The notes beneath the pieces are model-generated. The model had not been told where the DNA came from. It saw only the letters and a list, made by a program, of their open reading frames with translations, and made no database searches. Of a stretch of 64,000 bases of DNA, positions 16,468 through 25,924 are shown in pieces (the stretch's first letter is position 1; the number at the start of each line of letters is the position of its first letter). The position numbers were made by a program, and so were the translations under genes. The stretch is from assembly GCF_013359905.1 (NCBI RefSeq), contig NZ_JABMCC010000121.1:558001-622000 (forward strand), read 5' to 3'. The DNA comes from Paenibacillus taichungensis. GTDB taxonomy: Bacteria; Bacillota; Bacilli; Paenibacillales; Paenibacillaceae.

Positions 16468-18186
16468 TCAAAACATGAAATAGCGTTGTGCCATCGGTAA
16501 TTCGTCTGCTGGCTCGCAGGTGAGAAGCTCGCCATCAGCCCGTACCTCGTAGGTTTCAGGATCAACTTCAATGATGGGTGTAACGTCGTTGTGAATCATG
16601 TCTTTTTTGCTCACCGATCGGCAGCCTTTGACGGGTTCCACACGCTTGTTCAAGCCTAGCGCCTCTTTAATTCCGGCATCTGCTGCGGCTTGGGATACAA
16701 AGGTGATCGACCCTTTGGCAAGTGCACTGCCGTAAGCACCAAACATCGGTCTGCCGAATACGGGCTGAGGCGTAGGGATCGATGCGTTGGGGTCACCCAT
16801 CTGAGCAAAGGTGATCATGCCGCCCTTAATGACCATCTCGGGCTTTACCCCGAAATAGGCCGGTTTCCAGACGATCAGGTCTGCGAGCTTGCCAACTTCC
16901 ACGGAACCGACGAGATGGCCTATGCCATGAGCGATAGCCGGATTGATCGTATATTTGGTGATATACCTTTTGATCCGATCGTTATCGGAAGGGGAGCCAG
17001 AGGTCAGTTCGAGCTTGCCTCGCTGCTTTTTCATCTTGTCTGCGGTTTGCCAGGTGCGAATAATGACTTCGCCAACCCGGCCCATCGCCTGTGAATCGGA
17101 ACTGATGATGCTGAATACACCGAGATCATGCAAAATGTCTTCGGCCGCGATCGTTTCGGGACGAATCCGCGAATCAGCAAAGGCAACGTCTTCAGGGATC
17201 GACGGGTCCAGATGGTGACAAACCATCAGCATATCGAGATGTTCTTCTACGGTATTGCGTGTGTAAGGACGTGTTGGGTTGGTTGAAGAGGGGATGACGT
17301 AAGACTCTCCGGCAGCGCGGATAATATCCGGCGCGTGTCCGCCGCCAGCACCTTCCGTATGATAGGTGTGGATTGTGCGTCCGTTAATGGCCGCCAGTGT
17401 ATTTTCGAGAAATCCGGTCTCGTTCAGCGTATCGGTATGAATGGCTACCTGAACATCATGCTCTCCGGCTGCGGTTAGACAGGCATCGATAGCGCTTGGC
17501 GTTGTACCCCAATCTTCATGCAGCTTCAGTCCGATGACACCGGCTTCAATCTGTTCAATTAATGGAGCGGTGCTGGAACTGTTGCCTTTGCCGAGATAAC
17601 CGATATTCATGGGAAATGCCTCTGCGGACTCCAGCATACGGTGGATATGCCAGGCTCCAGGTGTACAGGTGGTGGCTTTGGTTCCGGTTGCAGGTCCTGT
17701 GCCGCCGCCGATCATGGTTGTTACTCCTGAAGATAATGCCGTTTGAATCTGTTGTGGACAAATAAAATGAATATGGGTATCAATGCCTCCTGCGGTCACA
17801 ATCATGCCTTCCCCGGCAATGATTTCGGTCGAAGCCCCAATAACTAACGCGGGATCAACTCCGTCCATCGTATCCGGGTTACCGGATTTGCCGATTGCGC
17901 AGATGAGGCCCTCGCGAATACCGATATCTGCTTTTACAATTCCCCAATGATCAATGATGACCGCGTTGGTAATGACGGTATCAGGTGTGCCATCACTGCG
18001 AAGGGCTGATGTGGACTGACCCATCCCGTCACGAATAACCTTACCACCACCGAATTTGCTTTCATCCCCGTAAACTGCATAATCATGCTCAATCTCTGCC
18101 CAAAGTTCCGTATCCGCCAGTCTGACAGCATCCCCGGTTGTTGGTCCGAACATGGACGCGTATTGTTCGCGGCTCATTCGTTTCAT
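16468..18186 (-). CDS. ureC: urease alpha subunit UreC
   Basis: This is the catalytic subunit of the urease that hydrolyses urea to ammonia and carbamate. At 572 residues it has family length. Active-site features are present: the metal-binding HIH pair at His138/His140 (GIDTHIHF), the carbamylated bridging Lys221 in GLKLHEDWG, the flap segment [22 protein letters not shown], and the metal Asp in [12 protein letters not shown]. It overlaps ureB by four bases (ATGA) and precedes ureF by 15 bases. Activity requires two nickel ions loaded by UreDFG. Nothing appears damaged. Confidence 0.98.
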   Translation of the reverse strand: MKRMSREQYASMFGPTTGDAVRLADTELWAEIEHDYAVYGDESKFGGGKVIRDGMGQSTSALRSDGTPDTVITNAVIIDHWGIVKADIGIREGLICAIGKSGNPDTMDGVDPALVIGASTEIIAGEGMIVTAGGIDTHIHFICPQQIQTALSSGVTTMIGGGTGPATGTKATTCTPGAWHIHRMLESAEAFPMNIGYLGKGNSSSTAPLIEQIEAGVIGLKLHEDWGTTPSAIDACLTAAGEHDVQVAIHTDTLNETGFLENTLAAINGRTIHTYHTEGAGGGHAPDIIRAAGESYVIPSSTNPTRPYTRNTVEEHLDMLMVCHHLDPSIPEDVAFADSRIRPETIAAEDILHDLGVFSIISSDSQAMGRVGEVIIRTWQTADKMKKQRGKLELTSGSPSDNDRIKRYITKYTINPAIAHGIGHLVGSVEVGKLADLIVWKPAYFGVKPEMVIKGGMITFAQMGDPNASIPTPQPVFGRPMFGAYGSALAKGSITFVSQAAADAGIKEALGLNKRVEPVKGCRSVSKKDMIHNDVTPIIEVDPETYEVRADGELLTCEPADELPMAQRYFMF

Positions 18187-18572
18187 AGAGGTTCCCCTCC
18201 GTCCTGTACAGGGGGTGCGAATGTCTTCAGAAATGTTTCCAGTTTCTGTGGATCAGGTGGCTGATCTGCCGATCCTTCCGTTAATCCGTTAAATCCATAA
18301 ATCTGACGTTTGCCGCCAAATGTGGTGAGTTCGACCGGTTTTTCTTCACCAGGTTCAAAACGAACAGCGGTGCCTGCCGGAATATGCAGGCGGTGTCCGA
18401 AAGCGGAAGTGCGATCAAAGTCCAGCGCAGCATTGACTTCATAGAAGTGAACGTGAGAGCCAACCTGAACGGGACGGTCGCCGCGGTTCAGTACAATCAG
18501 ACGCACGGTTAAGCGATCGGGATGACAGATGATCTCATCATCCTGTTTTAAGCGATATTCACCTGGGATCAT
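18183..18572 (-). CDS. ureB: urease beta subunit UreB
   Basis: This 129-residue structural subunit has the hallmark [17 protein letters not shown] segment and a C-terminal [15 protein letters not shown]. It sits between ureA (18-base gap) and ureC (4-base overlap). The last ~25 residues are a Pro/Lys-rich tail that varies between species. Confidence 0.96.
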   Translation of the reverse strand: MIPGEYRLKQDDEIICHPDRLTVRLIVLNRGDRPVQVGSHVHFYEVNAALDFDRTSAFGHRLHIPAGTAVRFEPGEEKPVELTTFGGKRQIYGFNGLTEGSADQPPDPQKLETFLKTFAPPVQDGGEPL

Positions 18573-18590
18573 GGAGTTTTCCTGCCTTTC

Positions 18591-18893
18591 TCAGCGTATA
18601 GGTTCATGGACAGTGACCAGTTTTGTTCCGTCAGGAAAAGTGGCTTCCACCTGTACCTCAGGAATCATATCGGGTACACCTTCCATGCAGTCTTCGCGTG
18701 TCAGGATCGTGCCGCCGTATCTCATCAACTCTGCAACACTCATGCCATCGCGTGCGCGTTCCATGAGCTCGGAGGTCAACAATGCGATAGCTTCGGGAAC
18801 ATTCAGTTTAAGTCCGCGTCCTCTGCGTTCACGGGCGAGGTTAGCAGCCACGGTAATCAGGAGTTTTTCTTTTTCCTGCTCAGTCCAGTGCAA
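18591..18893 (-). CDS. ureA: urease gamma subunit UreA
   Basis: This is the first gene of the operon and encodes a 100-residue gamma subunit of normal length. Typical segments are [25 protein letters not shown] and [24 protein letters not shown]. The start ATG lies 53 bases downstream (on the minus strand) of a GlnR/TnrA box, so the operon is expected to respond to nitrogen supply. Confidence 0.97.
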   Translation of the reverse strand: MHWTEQEKEKLLITVAANLARERRGRGLKLNVPEAIALLTSELMERARDGMSVAELMRYGGTILTREDCMEGVPDMIPEVQVEATFPDGTKLVTVHEPIR

Positions 18894-18945
18894 GGTAATC
18901 CGACCTTTCCCTTAGATAGTCTATGTCGTCATGGATCATGTTATA

Positions 18946-18962
18946 TGTTAAATATACTCACA
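18946..18962 (-). promoter_or_regulatory. GlnR/TnrA box upstream of ureA
   Basis: TGTTAAATATACTCACA (plus strand) fits TGTNAN7TNACA exactly. It lies 53 bases from the ureA start and about 15 bases from a TTGACA read on the minus strand at 18982-18977. The nitrogen-control reading is based on the known Bacillus consensus. Confidence 0.75.
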
Positions 18963-19039
18963 CAGGGTGGACCCTTTGTCAATATGGTTCCAATTATATT
19001 AGCAGCATGCATGAAACGAGTATGCATAAAATAAAATTG

Positions 19040-19056
19040 TGTAAGCATTATTGACA
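19040..19056 (+). promoter_or_regulatory. GlnR/TnrA box upstream of urtA
   Basis: TGTAAGCATTATTGACA fits TGTNAN7TNACA exactly. Its last five bases are part of the -35 element TTGACA of the urt promoter, a position that suits repression by GlnR. Confidence 0.8.
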
Positions 19057-19079
19057 CGGTGAGTGTAAGACTCCATAAT
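19051..19079 (+). promoter_or_regulatory. sigma-A promoter of the urt operon
   Basis: A consensus TTGACA at 19051-19056 and CATAAT at 19074-19079 are separated by 17 bases. The -35 is shared with the GlnR/TnrA box. Confidence 0.75.
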
Positions 19080-19087
19080 TTGGATCA

Positions 19088-19123
19088 ACGAACATTTCGG
19101 ACATATATGACCTTAATGTTCGT
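19088..19123 (+). repeat. 9-bp inverted repeat in the urtA leader
   Basis: ACGAACATT at 19088-19096 and AATGTTCGT at 19115-19123 are perfect inverted copies around an 18-base spacer, just past the expected transcription start. It may be an operator or an RNA stem. No T run follows, so it is not a terminator. Confidence 0.7.
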
Positions 19124-19153
19124 CAATAGACTAAAAAAAGGGAGTGTAGGCTA

Positions 19154-20404
19154 TTGAAGAAGAGGTCGGTCAAGTTATGGAGTGTTTTGCTCGGTGCGGT
19201 CATTGCGTTGACAGGATGTGTGGAAGGTGGCACGCCGCCTGAGGCGTCGGGTTCCGGTGGGGCGGGAGAGCCAGCTTCATCCGGAGATACGATTAAAGTA
19301 GGTGTGCTTCACTCCCTGAGTGGAACGATGGCAATCAGTGAAGTGTCCGTTAAAGATGCGGAGATGCTTGCCATTGAAGAAATCAATGCAGCGGGCGGAG
19401 TTCTGGGTAAACAGATCGAGCCTGTGGTCGAGGATGGCGCTTCCGATTGGCCAACATTCGCGGAGAAAGCCGGGAAGCTGCTGCAGCAGGATAAAGTAGC
19501 CGCTGTGTTTGGCGGATGGACCTCTGCGAGTAGGAAAGCGATGCTGCCAGTGTTTGAGCAGAACAAGGGTCTGTTGTTTTACCCGGTGCAATATGAAGGA
19601 TTGGAATCATCACCAAACATTTTTTATACAGGAGCAACAACGAATCAGCAGATCGTTCCATCCGTAACCTGGTTGCTGGAGAACAGGGGCAAGAAGTTTT
19701 ATCTGCTTGGTTCCGATTATGTTTTCCCGAAAACGGCCAACCAGGTCATCAAAGCCCAGCTGGCAGCTGAAGGTGGCGAAGTTGTAGGGGAAGAATATAC
19801 ACCGCTGGGACATACGGATTACAGTACAATTATCAGCAAAATCAAGGCTGCCAAGCCGGATATTGTATACAACACGCTGAACGGAGACAGCAATGTCGCC
19901 TTTTTCAAACAATTAAAGGATGCCGGGATCTCTTCCGAACAGTTGACAACTCTGTCAGTGAGTGTGGCGGAGGAAGAAATTCGGGGGATTGGTGCGGATG
20001 TACTGAAAGGGCATTTGGCCTCCTGGAACTATTATCAGACTACAGATACACCTGAAAATAAAACATTTGTAGAGAAATATAAAGAAAAATATGGAGCTGA
20101 TCGGGTGACGGCCGATCCGATTGAAGCGGGATATGTTGCAGTTTATCTGTGGAAAGCAGCCGTGGAAAAAGCCGGATCAACCGATGTTGAAAAGGTGAAG
20201 GAGGCCGCCAAAGGTCTGGAATTCGATGCACCGGAAGGAAAAGTGACGGTGGACGGAGAGAACCAGCATATTTACAAAACGGTGCGGATTGGCGAAGTGC
20301 AGGAAGATGGACAGTTCAAGGAATTGTGGAACTCCGGCGCACCAGTCAAACCTGATCCGTATCTGAAAACGTACGAGTGGGGCGCTTCCCTCAGTACCAA
20401 ATAG
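19154..20404 (+). CDS. urtA: urea ABC transporter substrate-binding lipoprotein UrtA
   Basis: This 416-residue protein of the leucine-type periplasmic-binding class carries the urea subfamily traits ([70 protein letters not shown]). A lipoprotein signal ends in LTGC with Cys22, so it is anchored outside the membrane and captures urea. The start is TTG at 19154 behind GGGAGTG. It heads urtABCDE and diverges from the urease operon, with a GlnR/TnrA box at its promoter. Confidence 0.96.
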   Translation: MKKRSVKLWSVLLGAVIALTGCVEGGTPPEASGSGGAGEPASSGDTIKVGVLHSLSGTMAISEVSVKDAEMLAIEEINAAGGVLGKQIEPVVEDGASDWPTFAEKAGKLLQQDKVAAVFGGWTSASRKAMLPVFEQNKGLLFYPVQYEGLESSPNIFYTGATTNQQIVPSVTWLLENRGKKFYLLGSDYVFPKTANQVIKAQLAAEGGEVVGEEYTPLGHTDYSTIISKIKAAKPDIVYNTLNGDSNVAFFKQLKDAGISSEQLTTLSVSVAEEEIRGIGADVLKGHLASWNYYQTTDTPENKTFVEKYKEKYGADRVTADPIEAGYVAVYLWKAAVEKAGSTDVEKVKEAAKGLEFDAPEGKVTVDGENQHIYKTVRIGEVQEDGQFKELWNSGAPVKPDPYLKTYEWGASLSTK

Positions 20405-20550
20405 TATGGGTATCTCACTTCAGAACTGCTGAATATCAGACGAGGGTGAGACAACACACCCTCATACAATATTACGGTAAAGCGTTGATGCGGAACGTTA
20501 ATGATGTCTTCTATAAAAATTAGATGTTCACAGCATGGGAGGGAAAAGTG

Positions 20551-21456
20551 ATGGATATGTTTGTCCTGCAAATGTTCAATGGGTTAAGCATCAGTTCCAT
20601 CCTGTTGCTGATTGCATTGGGACTCGCGGTTACATTTGGATTGATGAATGTCATTAACATGGCTCATGGTGAATTGATCATGATTGGCGCTTACGCTACA
20701 TATGTGACGCAAAACTTGTTCATTTCGTATGCTCCGCAAGCGTGGTTCGATGTCTACTTTATTGTGGCTCTGCCTATCGCCTTTGGTGTGGCGGCTCTTA
20801 TAGGCTGGTTGCTGGAAGTGGTGCTGATCAGGCATCTGTATGGGAGGCCGCTCGACAGTCTGCTTGCAACATGGGGCGTAGGCATGATGCTGCAACAATT
20901 GGCCCGAACGATATTTGGGGCACCAAATGTAGGGGTATCCAGTCCGGCTTGGCTCAACGGAGGTTTGACCATCGCGGACGGCATTGTGTTTCCATATAAA
21001 CGTCTTTTCATTATCGCGCTGGTTGCGGTTGTACTGCTGTGCATGTATCTGTACATCTATCGGACTTCTTCCGGGAGACGGATGAGGGCCGTGATGCAGA
21101 ATCGAAGCATGGCGGGCTGTCTTGGGATTTCCACCAGACGAGTGGATGGCATGACCTTTGCGATTGGTTCGGGCATTGCTGGCATCGCTGGGTGTGCGTT
21201 GACACTGATTGGTCCGATTGGCCCCTCGCTGGGCACGTATTATATCGTGGATGCGTTCATGGTGGTTGTATTGGGCGGTGTGGGGAAACTGGTGGGAACC
21301 GTGTGTGGTGCGCTTGGAATTGGCATGTTCAATACATTATTCGAAACGTATACCTCAGCTTCTATCGGCAAGGTGCTGGTATTTGTCTGTATTGTTGCTT
21401 TTCTGCAATGGAAGCCGCGCGGGCTCGTTGCCATACGGACTCGAAGTTTGGATTAA
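20551..21456 (+). CDS. urtB: urea ABC transporter permease UrtB
   Basis: This is a LivH-type permease of about 301 residues with eight or so hydrophobic helices, starting [36 protein letters not shown]. The family loop [17 protein letters not shown] is near the C-terminus. I prefer ATG 20551, preceded by GGGAGGGAAAAGTG, over an in-frame ATG at 20524. A 146-base gap after urtA holds no terminator that I can see. Confidence 0.95.
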   Translation: MDMFVLQMFNGLSISSILLLIALGLAVTFGLMNVINMAHGELIMIGAYATYVTQNLFISYAPQAWFDVYFIVALPIAFGVAALIGWLLEVVLIRHLYGRPLDSLLATWGVGMMLQQLARTIFGAPNVGVSSPAWLNGGLTIADGIVFPYKRLFIIALVAVVLLCMYLYIYRTSSGRRMRAVMQNRSMAGCLGISTRRVDGMTFAIGSGIAGIAGCALTLIGPIGPSLGTYYIVDAFMVVVLGGVGKLVGTVCGALGIGMFNTLFETYTSASIGKVLVFVCIVAFLQWKPRGLVAIRTRSLD

Positions 21457-21474
21457 TGCGAAGAAGGGGGTTAT

Positions 21475-22569
21475 ATGATGTCGGCACTTCTTAAGACGGG
21501 TAGTCTGAAAATGAAGATCATCTGGGCAGTTGTCCTGATCATGATGTGTCTGGCTCCACTCATTTCCACGGAATTCCGACTTAGTCTGTTGGCGAAATTC
21601 CTTGCCCTGGCCATTCTGGCGATCGGTCTGGATTTGATCTGGGGATATGGAGGGGTGCTTAGTTTGGGGCATGGCGTTTTCTTCGGACTTGGCGGGTACG
21701 CCATGGCGATGTATCTGAAGCTGCAGGCGAGCGGTTCAACACTTCCTGACTTTATGGGATGGAGTGGTCTTAGCGGTCTGCCGTGGTTCTGGGAGCCGTT
21801 CAGGTCATTTCCGATGGCGCTATTGCTGGGGATTGCCCTTCCGGCATTGCTGGCCTTTGCCTTGGGGTGGTTCACGTTCCGTAACCGGATTACGGGTGTG
21901 TATTTTACAATCCTGACCCAAGCATTAGTCCTCATTACCGTAACGTTATTTGTGGGCAAACAGGAATGGACGGGAGGGACCAACGGTATAACGGGATATA
22001 ACGCGATCTTTGGTTTTACCCTTCATTCGGCAGGGACAACGATTGCTCTTTACTATATAACGCTTGCCGTTCTGGTGCTCGCCTATCTGCTTTGTCGCCG
22101 GGTTGTGAACAGCAGGTTTGGTCAGGTGCTTGAAGCTGCGCGGGATGGGGAAAATCGGGTTCGTTTTCTTGGCTATGACCCGGCAGGCTTCAAAACACTG
22201 GCCTTCGCCCTTTCCGGAGCGCTTGCGGGAATCGCTGGTATGTTATTTGTACTCCAGGTAGGGATCATCTCACCTTCCATGATGGGGATCGTGCCATCGA
22301 TTGAAATGGTGTTATGGGTCGCCTTGGGTGGTCGTGGAACGCTGATTGGTGCGGTAATCGGTGCTGTGGTGCTAAACGCAGCCAAAACGGGCATCAGTGA
22401 AGCTTATCCGGAAGGTTGGTTGTTTGTCATTGGTGGGCTCTTTGTAACAGTGGTCTTGTTCATGCCGAATGGGCTTGTTGGTGTATACCGTCATGTGGTG
22501 CGCTTGCTGAAACGGAGAGGAGAGGTTGTGCATGTTCCAGTCAGTCAGGAAAAACCAAAAGTCTACTGA
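21475..22569 (+). CDS. urtC: urea ABC transporter permease UrtC
   Basis: This 364-residue LivM-type permease has the LDLIWGYGGVLSLGHGVFFGLGGYAMAMYL signature near residues 50-80 and the VALGGRGTLIGAVIGAVV loop at the C-terminal side that contacts the ATPases. It pairs with UrtB to form the urea channel. It overlaps the start of urtD by 38 bases in another frame. Confidence 0.95.
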   Translation: MMSALLKTGSLKMKIIWAVVLIMMCLAPLISTEFRLSLLAKFLALAILAIGLDLIWGYGGVLSLGHGVFFGLGGYAMAMYLKLQASGSTLPDFMGWSGLSGLPWFWEPFRSFPMALLLGIALPALLAFALGWFTFRNRITGVYFTILTQALVLITVTLFVGKQEWTGGTNGITGYNAIFGFTLHSAGTTIALYYITLAVLVLAYLLCRRVVNSRFGQVLEAARDGENRVRFLGYDPAGFKTLAFALSGALAGIAGMLFVLQVGIISPSMMGIVPSIEMVLWVALGGRGTLIGAVIGAVVLNAAKTGISEAYPEGWLFVIGGLFVTVVLFMPNGLVGVYRHVVRLLKRRGEVVHVPVSQEKPKVY

Positions 22570-23341
22570 TGTTCCGGTAGTCCTGGTAGCTGAGGAAATA
22601 ACGGTGGCATTTGGCGGTTTTGTTGCGGTCAAAGGCATGAATCTGAAGCTGCATGAACATGATCTGCATTTTCTGATCGGTCCCAACGGTGCGGGGAAAA
22701 CAACGATGCTGGATGTGATTTGCGGCAAAACCAAGCCCTTGTCCGGTACAGTGAAGATGGCCGATGGTACGGATCTGACACGTCTGAAGGAGCACCAGAT
22801 TGTTCGAAAAGGGGTAGGGCGCAAGTTCCAGGCTCCGTCCATCTTTGCTGGTCTGACCGTGCAGGAGAACCTGATGCTGGCTGCGGAGAATCGTCGTTCT
22901 CCTTTACAGGCTCTGGGTATTCAACGGTATTCAAAAATAAGTCCAGCCATGGAGCGGATTACGCTCCAGATTGGTCTGCAGGGCCGTGTGGACGCACGTG
23001 CAGGGGCGCTATCACATGGGGAAAAGCAGTGGCTTGAGATTGGCATGCTGCTCCTGCAGGAACCCCGTGTATTGCTGCTGGATGAACCGGCAGCGGGGAT
23101 GACGGACGAGGAAACACACAAGACGGGCCGCCTACTGCAAGAGATTGCGCGAGAAAGGTCTGTTGTGGTAGTGGAGCATGATATGGAGTTTGTTCGTGAG
23201 TATGCAGCCAAAGTGACAGTGATGCATGAAGGCAAGCTTCTAAAAGAAGGTACGATGGCGGAAGTGCAGGAAGATCCGAGAGTGGCTGAAGTGTATCTGG
23301 GCAAAAGGAGGGATGACCATGCTGTCGCTGCAACGAATTGA
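22532..23341 (+). CDS. urtD: urea ABC transporter ATP-binding protein UrtD
   Basis: This LivG-type ATPase of about 269 residues has Walker A GPNGAGKTTML, signature LSHGEKQWLEIGMLL and Walker B VLLLDEPAAGMTDEE. LSHGEKQW rather than LSGGQ is usual for UrtD. ATG 22532 is preferred over the TTG at 22526 because of its spacing from GAGAGG. It overlaps urtC upstream and urtE downstream, which indicates coupled translation. Confidence 0.95.
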   Translation: MFQSVRKNQKSTDVPVVLVAEEITVAFGGFVAVKGMNLKLHEHDLHFLIGPNGAGKTTMLDVICGKTKPLSGTVKMADGTDLTRLKEHQIVRKGVGRKFQAPSIFAGLTVQENLMLAAENRRSPLQALGIQRYSKISPAMERITLQIGLQGRVDARAGALSHGEKQWLEIGMLLLQEPRVLLLDEPAAGMTDEETHKTGRLLQEIARERSVVVVEHDMEFVREYAAKVTVMHEGKLLKEGTMAEVQEDPRVAEVYLGKRRDDHAVAATN

Positions 23342-24014
23342 GTCCGGCTACGGGGAGAGCAATGTGCTGCGCGGTGTAAATCTGGATGTTGAGCCAGGTC
23401 AGGTGGTATGCCTGATGGGGCGTAATGGTGTAGGGAAAACCACCTTGATGAAGACGTTGATGGGGCTTCTTAAAACGCGCAAAGGAAGTATTCAGTGGAA
23501 AGGTCAGGAATTATCCACCCACGATCCGGCCAAACGGGCCAGGTCGGGGATTGGATATGTGCCGCAGGGGCGAGAAATCTTCCCGCAGCTAACAGTAAAG
23601 GAAAATCTGCTGCTGGGTCTGGAGACAAGTGCAGCGAGTGTAAAGACGTTCCCAGAGGATGTGCTGGCGATGTTTCCGGTGCTTGCCACGATGTATGGTC
23701 GACAGGGTGGTGATCTAAGTGGTGGGCAGCAACAGCAGTTGGCATTTGCCCGCGCACTGGCTGCCCGGCCGGGATTATTGCTTCTAGATGAGCCGACAGA
23801 AGGCATCCAGCCTTCCATTGTAGAGGATATCCGGCAGGTCATTTTGCAAATTAAGGCAAAGGGTGAAATCTCCATCTTGCTGGTGGAGCAAAGTATTGAT
23901 TTTGTGCGCGGTGCTGCAGATTATATCTATGTAATGGACAAAGGGGCAATTGCACTGCAAGGCACACCGCGAGAGCTGGATATGTCGCAGTTTGAGCATC
24001 ATCTGTCTGTGTAG
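23319..24014 (+). CDS. urtE: urea ABC transporter ATP-binding protein UrtE
   Basis: This LivF-type ATPase of about 231 residues has Walker A GRNGVGKTTLM, signature LSGGQQQQLAFARAL and Walker B LLLLDEPTEGIQPS. ATG 23319 lies 6 bases after AAAGGAGGG; an in-frame ATG at 23313 overlaps that site. It is the last urt gene and ends 27 bases before the convergent PAS gene, with no obvious terminator between. Confidence 0.95.
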   Translation: MLSLQRIESGYGESNVLRGVNLDVEPGQVVCLMGRNGVGKTTLMKTLMGLLKTRKGSIQWKGQELSTHDPAKRARSGIGYVPQGREIFPQLTVKENLLLGLETSAASVKTFPEDVLAMFPVLATMYGRQGGDLSGGQQQQLAFARALAARPGLLLLDEPTEGIQPSIVEDIRQVILQIKAKGEISILLVEQSIDFVRGAADYIYVMDKGAIALQGTPRELDMSQFEHHLSV

Positions 24015-24040
24015 CTTAGGGTTCTTGGTGTAGGGTGAGT

Positions 24041-24694
24041 TCAGGAACGCTTGTCCAGAATGTTGGAGTACTTCGGATATAATCTACGGATGCAATCCGG
24101 GCAGATATCATGGGTAAATTCGGCATGAGTGTGTTTCTCCAAATAACTCTCAACAGAGTTCCAGCTGTCCTGTTCATCCTTGATCTGTTTGCAGACAGCG
24201 CAGATGGGAAGCAGTCCACGCAACGTACGCACTTCAGACAGGGCCTTCTTCAATTGGCGTTCTGTCTGTTTCTGTTCGGTAACATCCGTGTGTGCAATCA
24301 ATGCGAGATCAGACAGCAGGGATGGGTCGGCCTGAATCAATGGGGTGAGTTCCAGGCGGAACCACCGCTGTTCGTTGTGGACAGTTTGAACGGCGATGTC
24401 GTATGTATAACTGTCTTTAAAAGGTGCAGTGATACTTTTTAACTCCTGAACAATTTTCGCATTCTTTGTTTTCTCCTCGCGTAATGTCCACCCCTCTACA
24501 AGGTGAAGGTAATGAGGCGGTTCAGGTGCTGTTCTGGAGGGGCCTGTAACGCTTGGATTTGGAAGCAGCTGCCCGAGTCCGTGTTGCCAAGCGTTGTTGC
24601 AGCTTCGAATGATCCAGTTGTGGTCGACGATGATAAGCTGGTGCTGCATGGACTGGAACGACAATCTCTCCAGATCGGATATTAAGTATCTCAT
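24041..24694 (-). CDS. PAS-domain protein with C-terminal Cys cluster, 217 aa
   Basis: The N-terminal ~140 residues follow a PAS/PAC pattern (IIVDHNWIIRSCNNAWQHGLG, WFRLELTPLIQ, HTDVTEQKQTERQLKKAL). The C-terminus has the motif LLPICAVCKQIKD.....W..VE.YLEKHTHAEFTHDICPDC, a paired CxxC/CxxC module with His that often ends PAS signalling proteins and may bind metal. There is no output kinase or cyclase domain, so it probably works through protein contacts. ATG follows AGGAGGAG. It lies 27 bases after a small XRE gene, likely one operon, between urt and the second ureF. A link to nitrogen signalling is only contextual. Confidence 0.85.
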   Translation of the reverse strand: MRYLISDLERLSFQSMQHQLIIVDHNWIIRSCNNAWQHGLGQLLPNPSVTGPSRTAPEPPHYLHLVEGWTLREEKTKNAKIVQELKSITAPFKDSYTYDIAVQTVHNEQRWFRLELTPLIQADPSLLSDLALIAHTDVTEQKQTERQLKKALSEVRTLRGLLPICAVCKQIKDEQDSWNSVESYLEKHTHAEFTHDICPDCIRRLYPKYSNILDKRS

Positions 24695-24721
24695 GAAATG
24701 AGCTCCTCCTTGGCAGAAATC

Positions 24722-24925
24722 TTATCTTAAATCATCTGGAATTTCCAAAATGTCAGCGACCTGGTTCCTGAACCGGGTTGCTTTGCGTGTGCCGTGAATG
24801 AGATTGGACAGACGGTATGGCGGAATGCCATACTGTTCACAAAATGTCTTTTGATCGACCTGGAGCTCAGTTAGTCGTCGTTTAATGGCCCATCCGAAAG
24901 GAGTCACAGGTTTCTTTTTGTTCAA
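24722..24925 (-). CDS. small XRE-type helix-turn-helix protein, 67 aa
   Basis: This 67-residue protein is almost entirely one Cro-like helix-turn-helix (FGWAIKRRLTELQVDQKTFCEQYGIPPYRLSNLIHG). The start is TTG 24925 with GAGGGGTG 7 bases upstream. It precedes the PAS-protein gene in the same direction. It may regulate its own operon. An imperfect 13-base inverted repeat lies 90-165 bases upstream. Confidence 0.82.
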   Translation of the reverse strand: MNKKKPVTPFGWAIKRRLTELQVDQKTFCEQYGIPPYRLSNLIHGTRKATRFRNQVADILEIPDDLR

Positions 24926-25014
24926 AAGGGTTCACCCCTCGTTGGAATGTAGTGTTCAGCTGGTTATTCTTGGTGTAAAATATAGAGATATGCGAGCTGT
25001 ATGTTTTATTATAT

Positions 25015-25089
25015 ACGTATTTGCGTCATCTAACAATTAAAAAAGACGGAAATAAGTGTATTTTAAGATGTTAAATGGCGTAAATACGT
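25015..25089. repeat. imperfect 13-bp inverted repeat upstream of XRE-PAS genes
   Basis: ACGTATTTGCGTC at 25015-25027 and GGCGTAAATACGT at 25077-25089 are inverted copies with 11 of 13 matches, 49 bases apart. They may be paired operator half-sites. Confidence 0.45.
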
Positions 25090-25112
25090 TAAATAGACAA
25101 AATAATTGACAT

Positions 25113-25150
25113 AAAAAACACGCCAGCAATGAGGTTGCGGCGTGTTTTTT
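25113..25150. terminator. terminator of the second ureF gene
   Basis: AAAAAACACGCC and GGCGTGTTTTTT form a stem that works in both directions, 46 bases past the stop of the minus-strand ureF copy. Confidence 0.88.
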
Positions 25151-25195
25151 ATATTTTACAGTCTGAGGAGGCGGTTATGAAGGGAAGGGGATAGA

Positions 25196-25897
25196 TTAGG
25201 CTCTGTAGGCGTGAAGCCCTGCTCCAAGCATATGAAAGCTTGGGAACAATGTTTTCATGGACGTTGAGGTTGGTTGTACCAGTCCATCCGCAGCGGAGGC
25301 GCTGACGGTATGCCATTCATGCTCCAGATCTGCGGCCAGGCGAACCAGCAGGTCCTGGATTGTATCGGTATGAAGAGGAATCGCTTTGGAGGCTTCAGTT
25401 ATGCAGGCACTCATGGCTGAATGCAGATAACCAAGGACCGCCTCCTCGACAGGGATTTCGAGGTGGTGGTTAATCCAGGCGTGAACAGTGGAGAGGCAGC
25501 CGACGGATTCATACTTAGCCAGGGTTTGTTCGAGGTGGCTAAAATCAATCCAGGGGTGGAGTGCATGAGCCAGCTTAATCAGACGTTTGCCCATTGTGGA
25601 GGCATGTTCTCTGAGATTGACTGGGGTGCGCTGGACATGAACGAGTTTGTCAATGAGGGCTGTACGCCACGCGTCATTGTGATCTGCGGCGGTGTATATG
25701 CCTTTAATCGCCATACCTTCCAGACGTACGATGCTGGGGTGCAATTGGCAGCGCATGAATGATTCGAGATCTTCGGCGTTACGAATGGTACCTTCAGCGA
25801 TATGGGCATCCATTCCGAAGGAATGGGTGAAGCCTCCAACCTGAATAGAGGAATCAAGCAGTTTGACGTAATCGAGCAGCTTATTCCCACGGTTCAC
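25196..25897 (-). CDS. second UreF paralogue, orphan
   Basis: This protein of about 233 residues is clearly UreF-like (LLDSSIQVGGFTHSFGMDAH, LHPSIVRLEGMAIKGIY, STMGKRLIKLAHALHPW). It lines up with the operon UreF along most of its length but is well diverged. The start is GTG 25897, 8 bases after AGGAGG; the longer frame to 25942 has no such site and would run through a GlnR/TnrA operator. It stands alone with its own terminator, 1.2 kb past urtE. The C-terminal 30 residues (TSTSMKTLFPSFHMLGAGLHAYRA) do not resemble the operon copy beyond a shared Tyr-Ala-Met/His-Ala-Tyr type end. It may replace or modulate UreF in nickel loading. Confidence 0.9.
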   Translation of the reverse strand: MNRGNKLLDYVKLLDSSIQVGGFTHSFGMDAHIAEGTIRNAEDLESFMRCQLHPSIVRLEGMAIKGIYTAADHNDAWRTALIDKLVHVQRTPVNLREHASTMGKRLIKLAHALHPWIDFSHLEQTLAKYESVGCLSTVHAWINHHLEIPVEEAVLGYLHSAMSACITEASKAIPLHTDTIQDLLVRLAADLEHEWHTVSASAADGLVQPTSTSMKTLFPSFHMLGAGLHAYRA

Positions 25898-25924
25898 AAT
25901 CTTTCGCCTCCTATGTTCGTTAAA

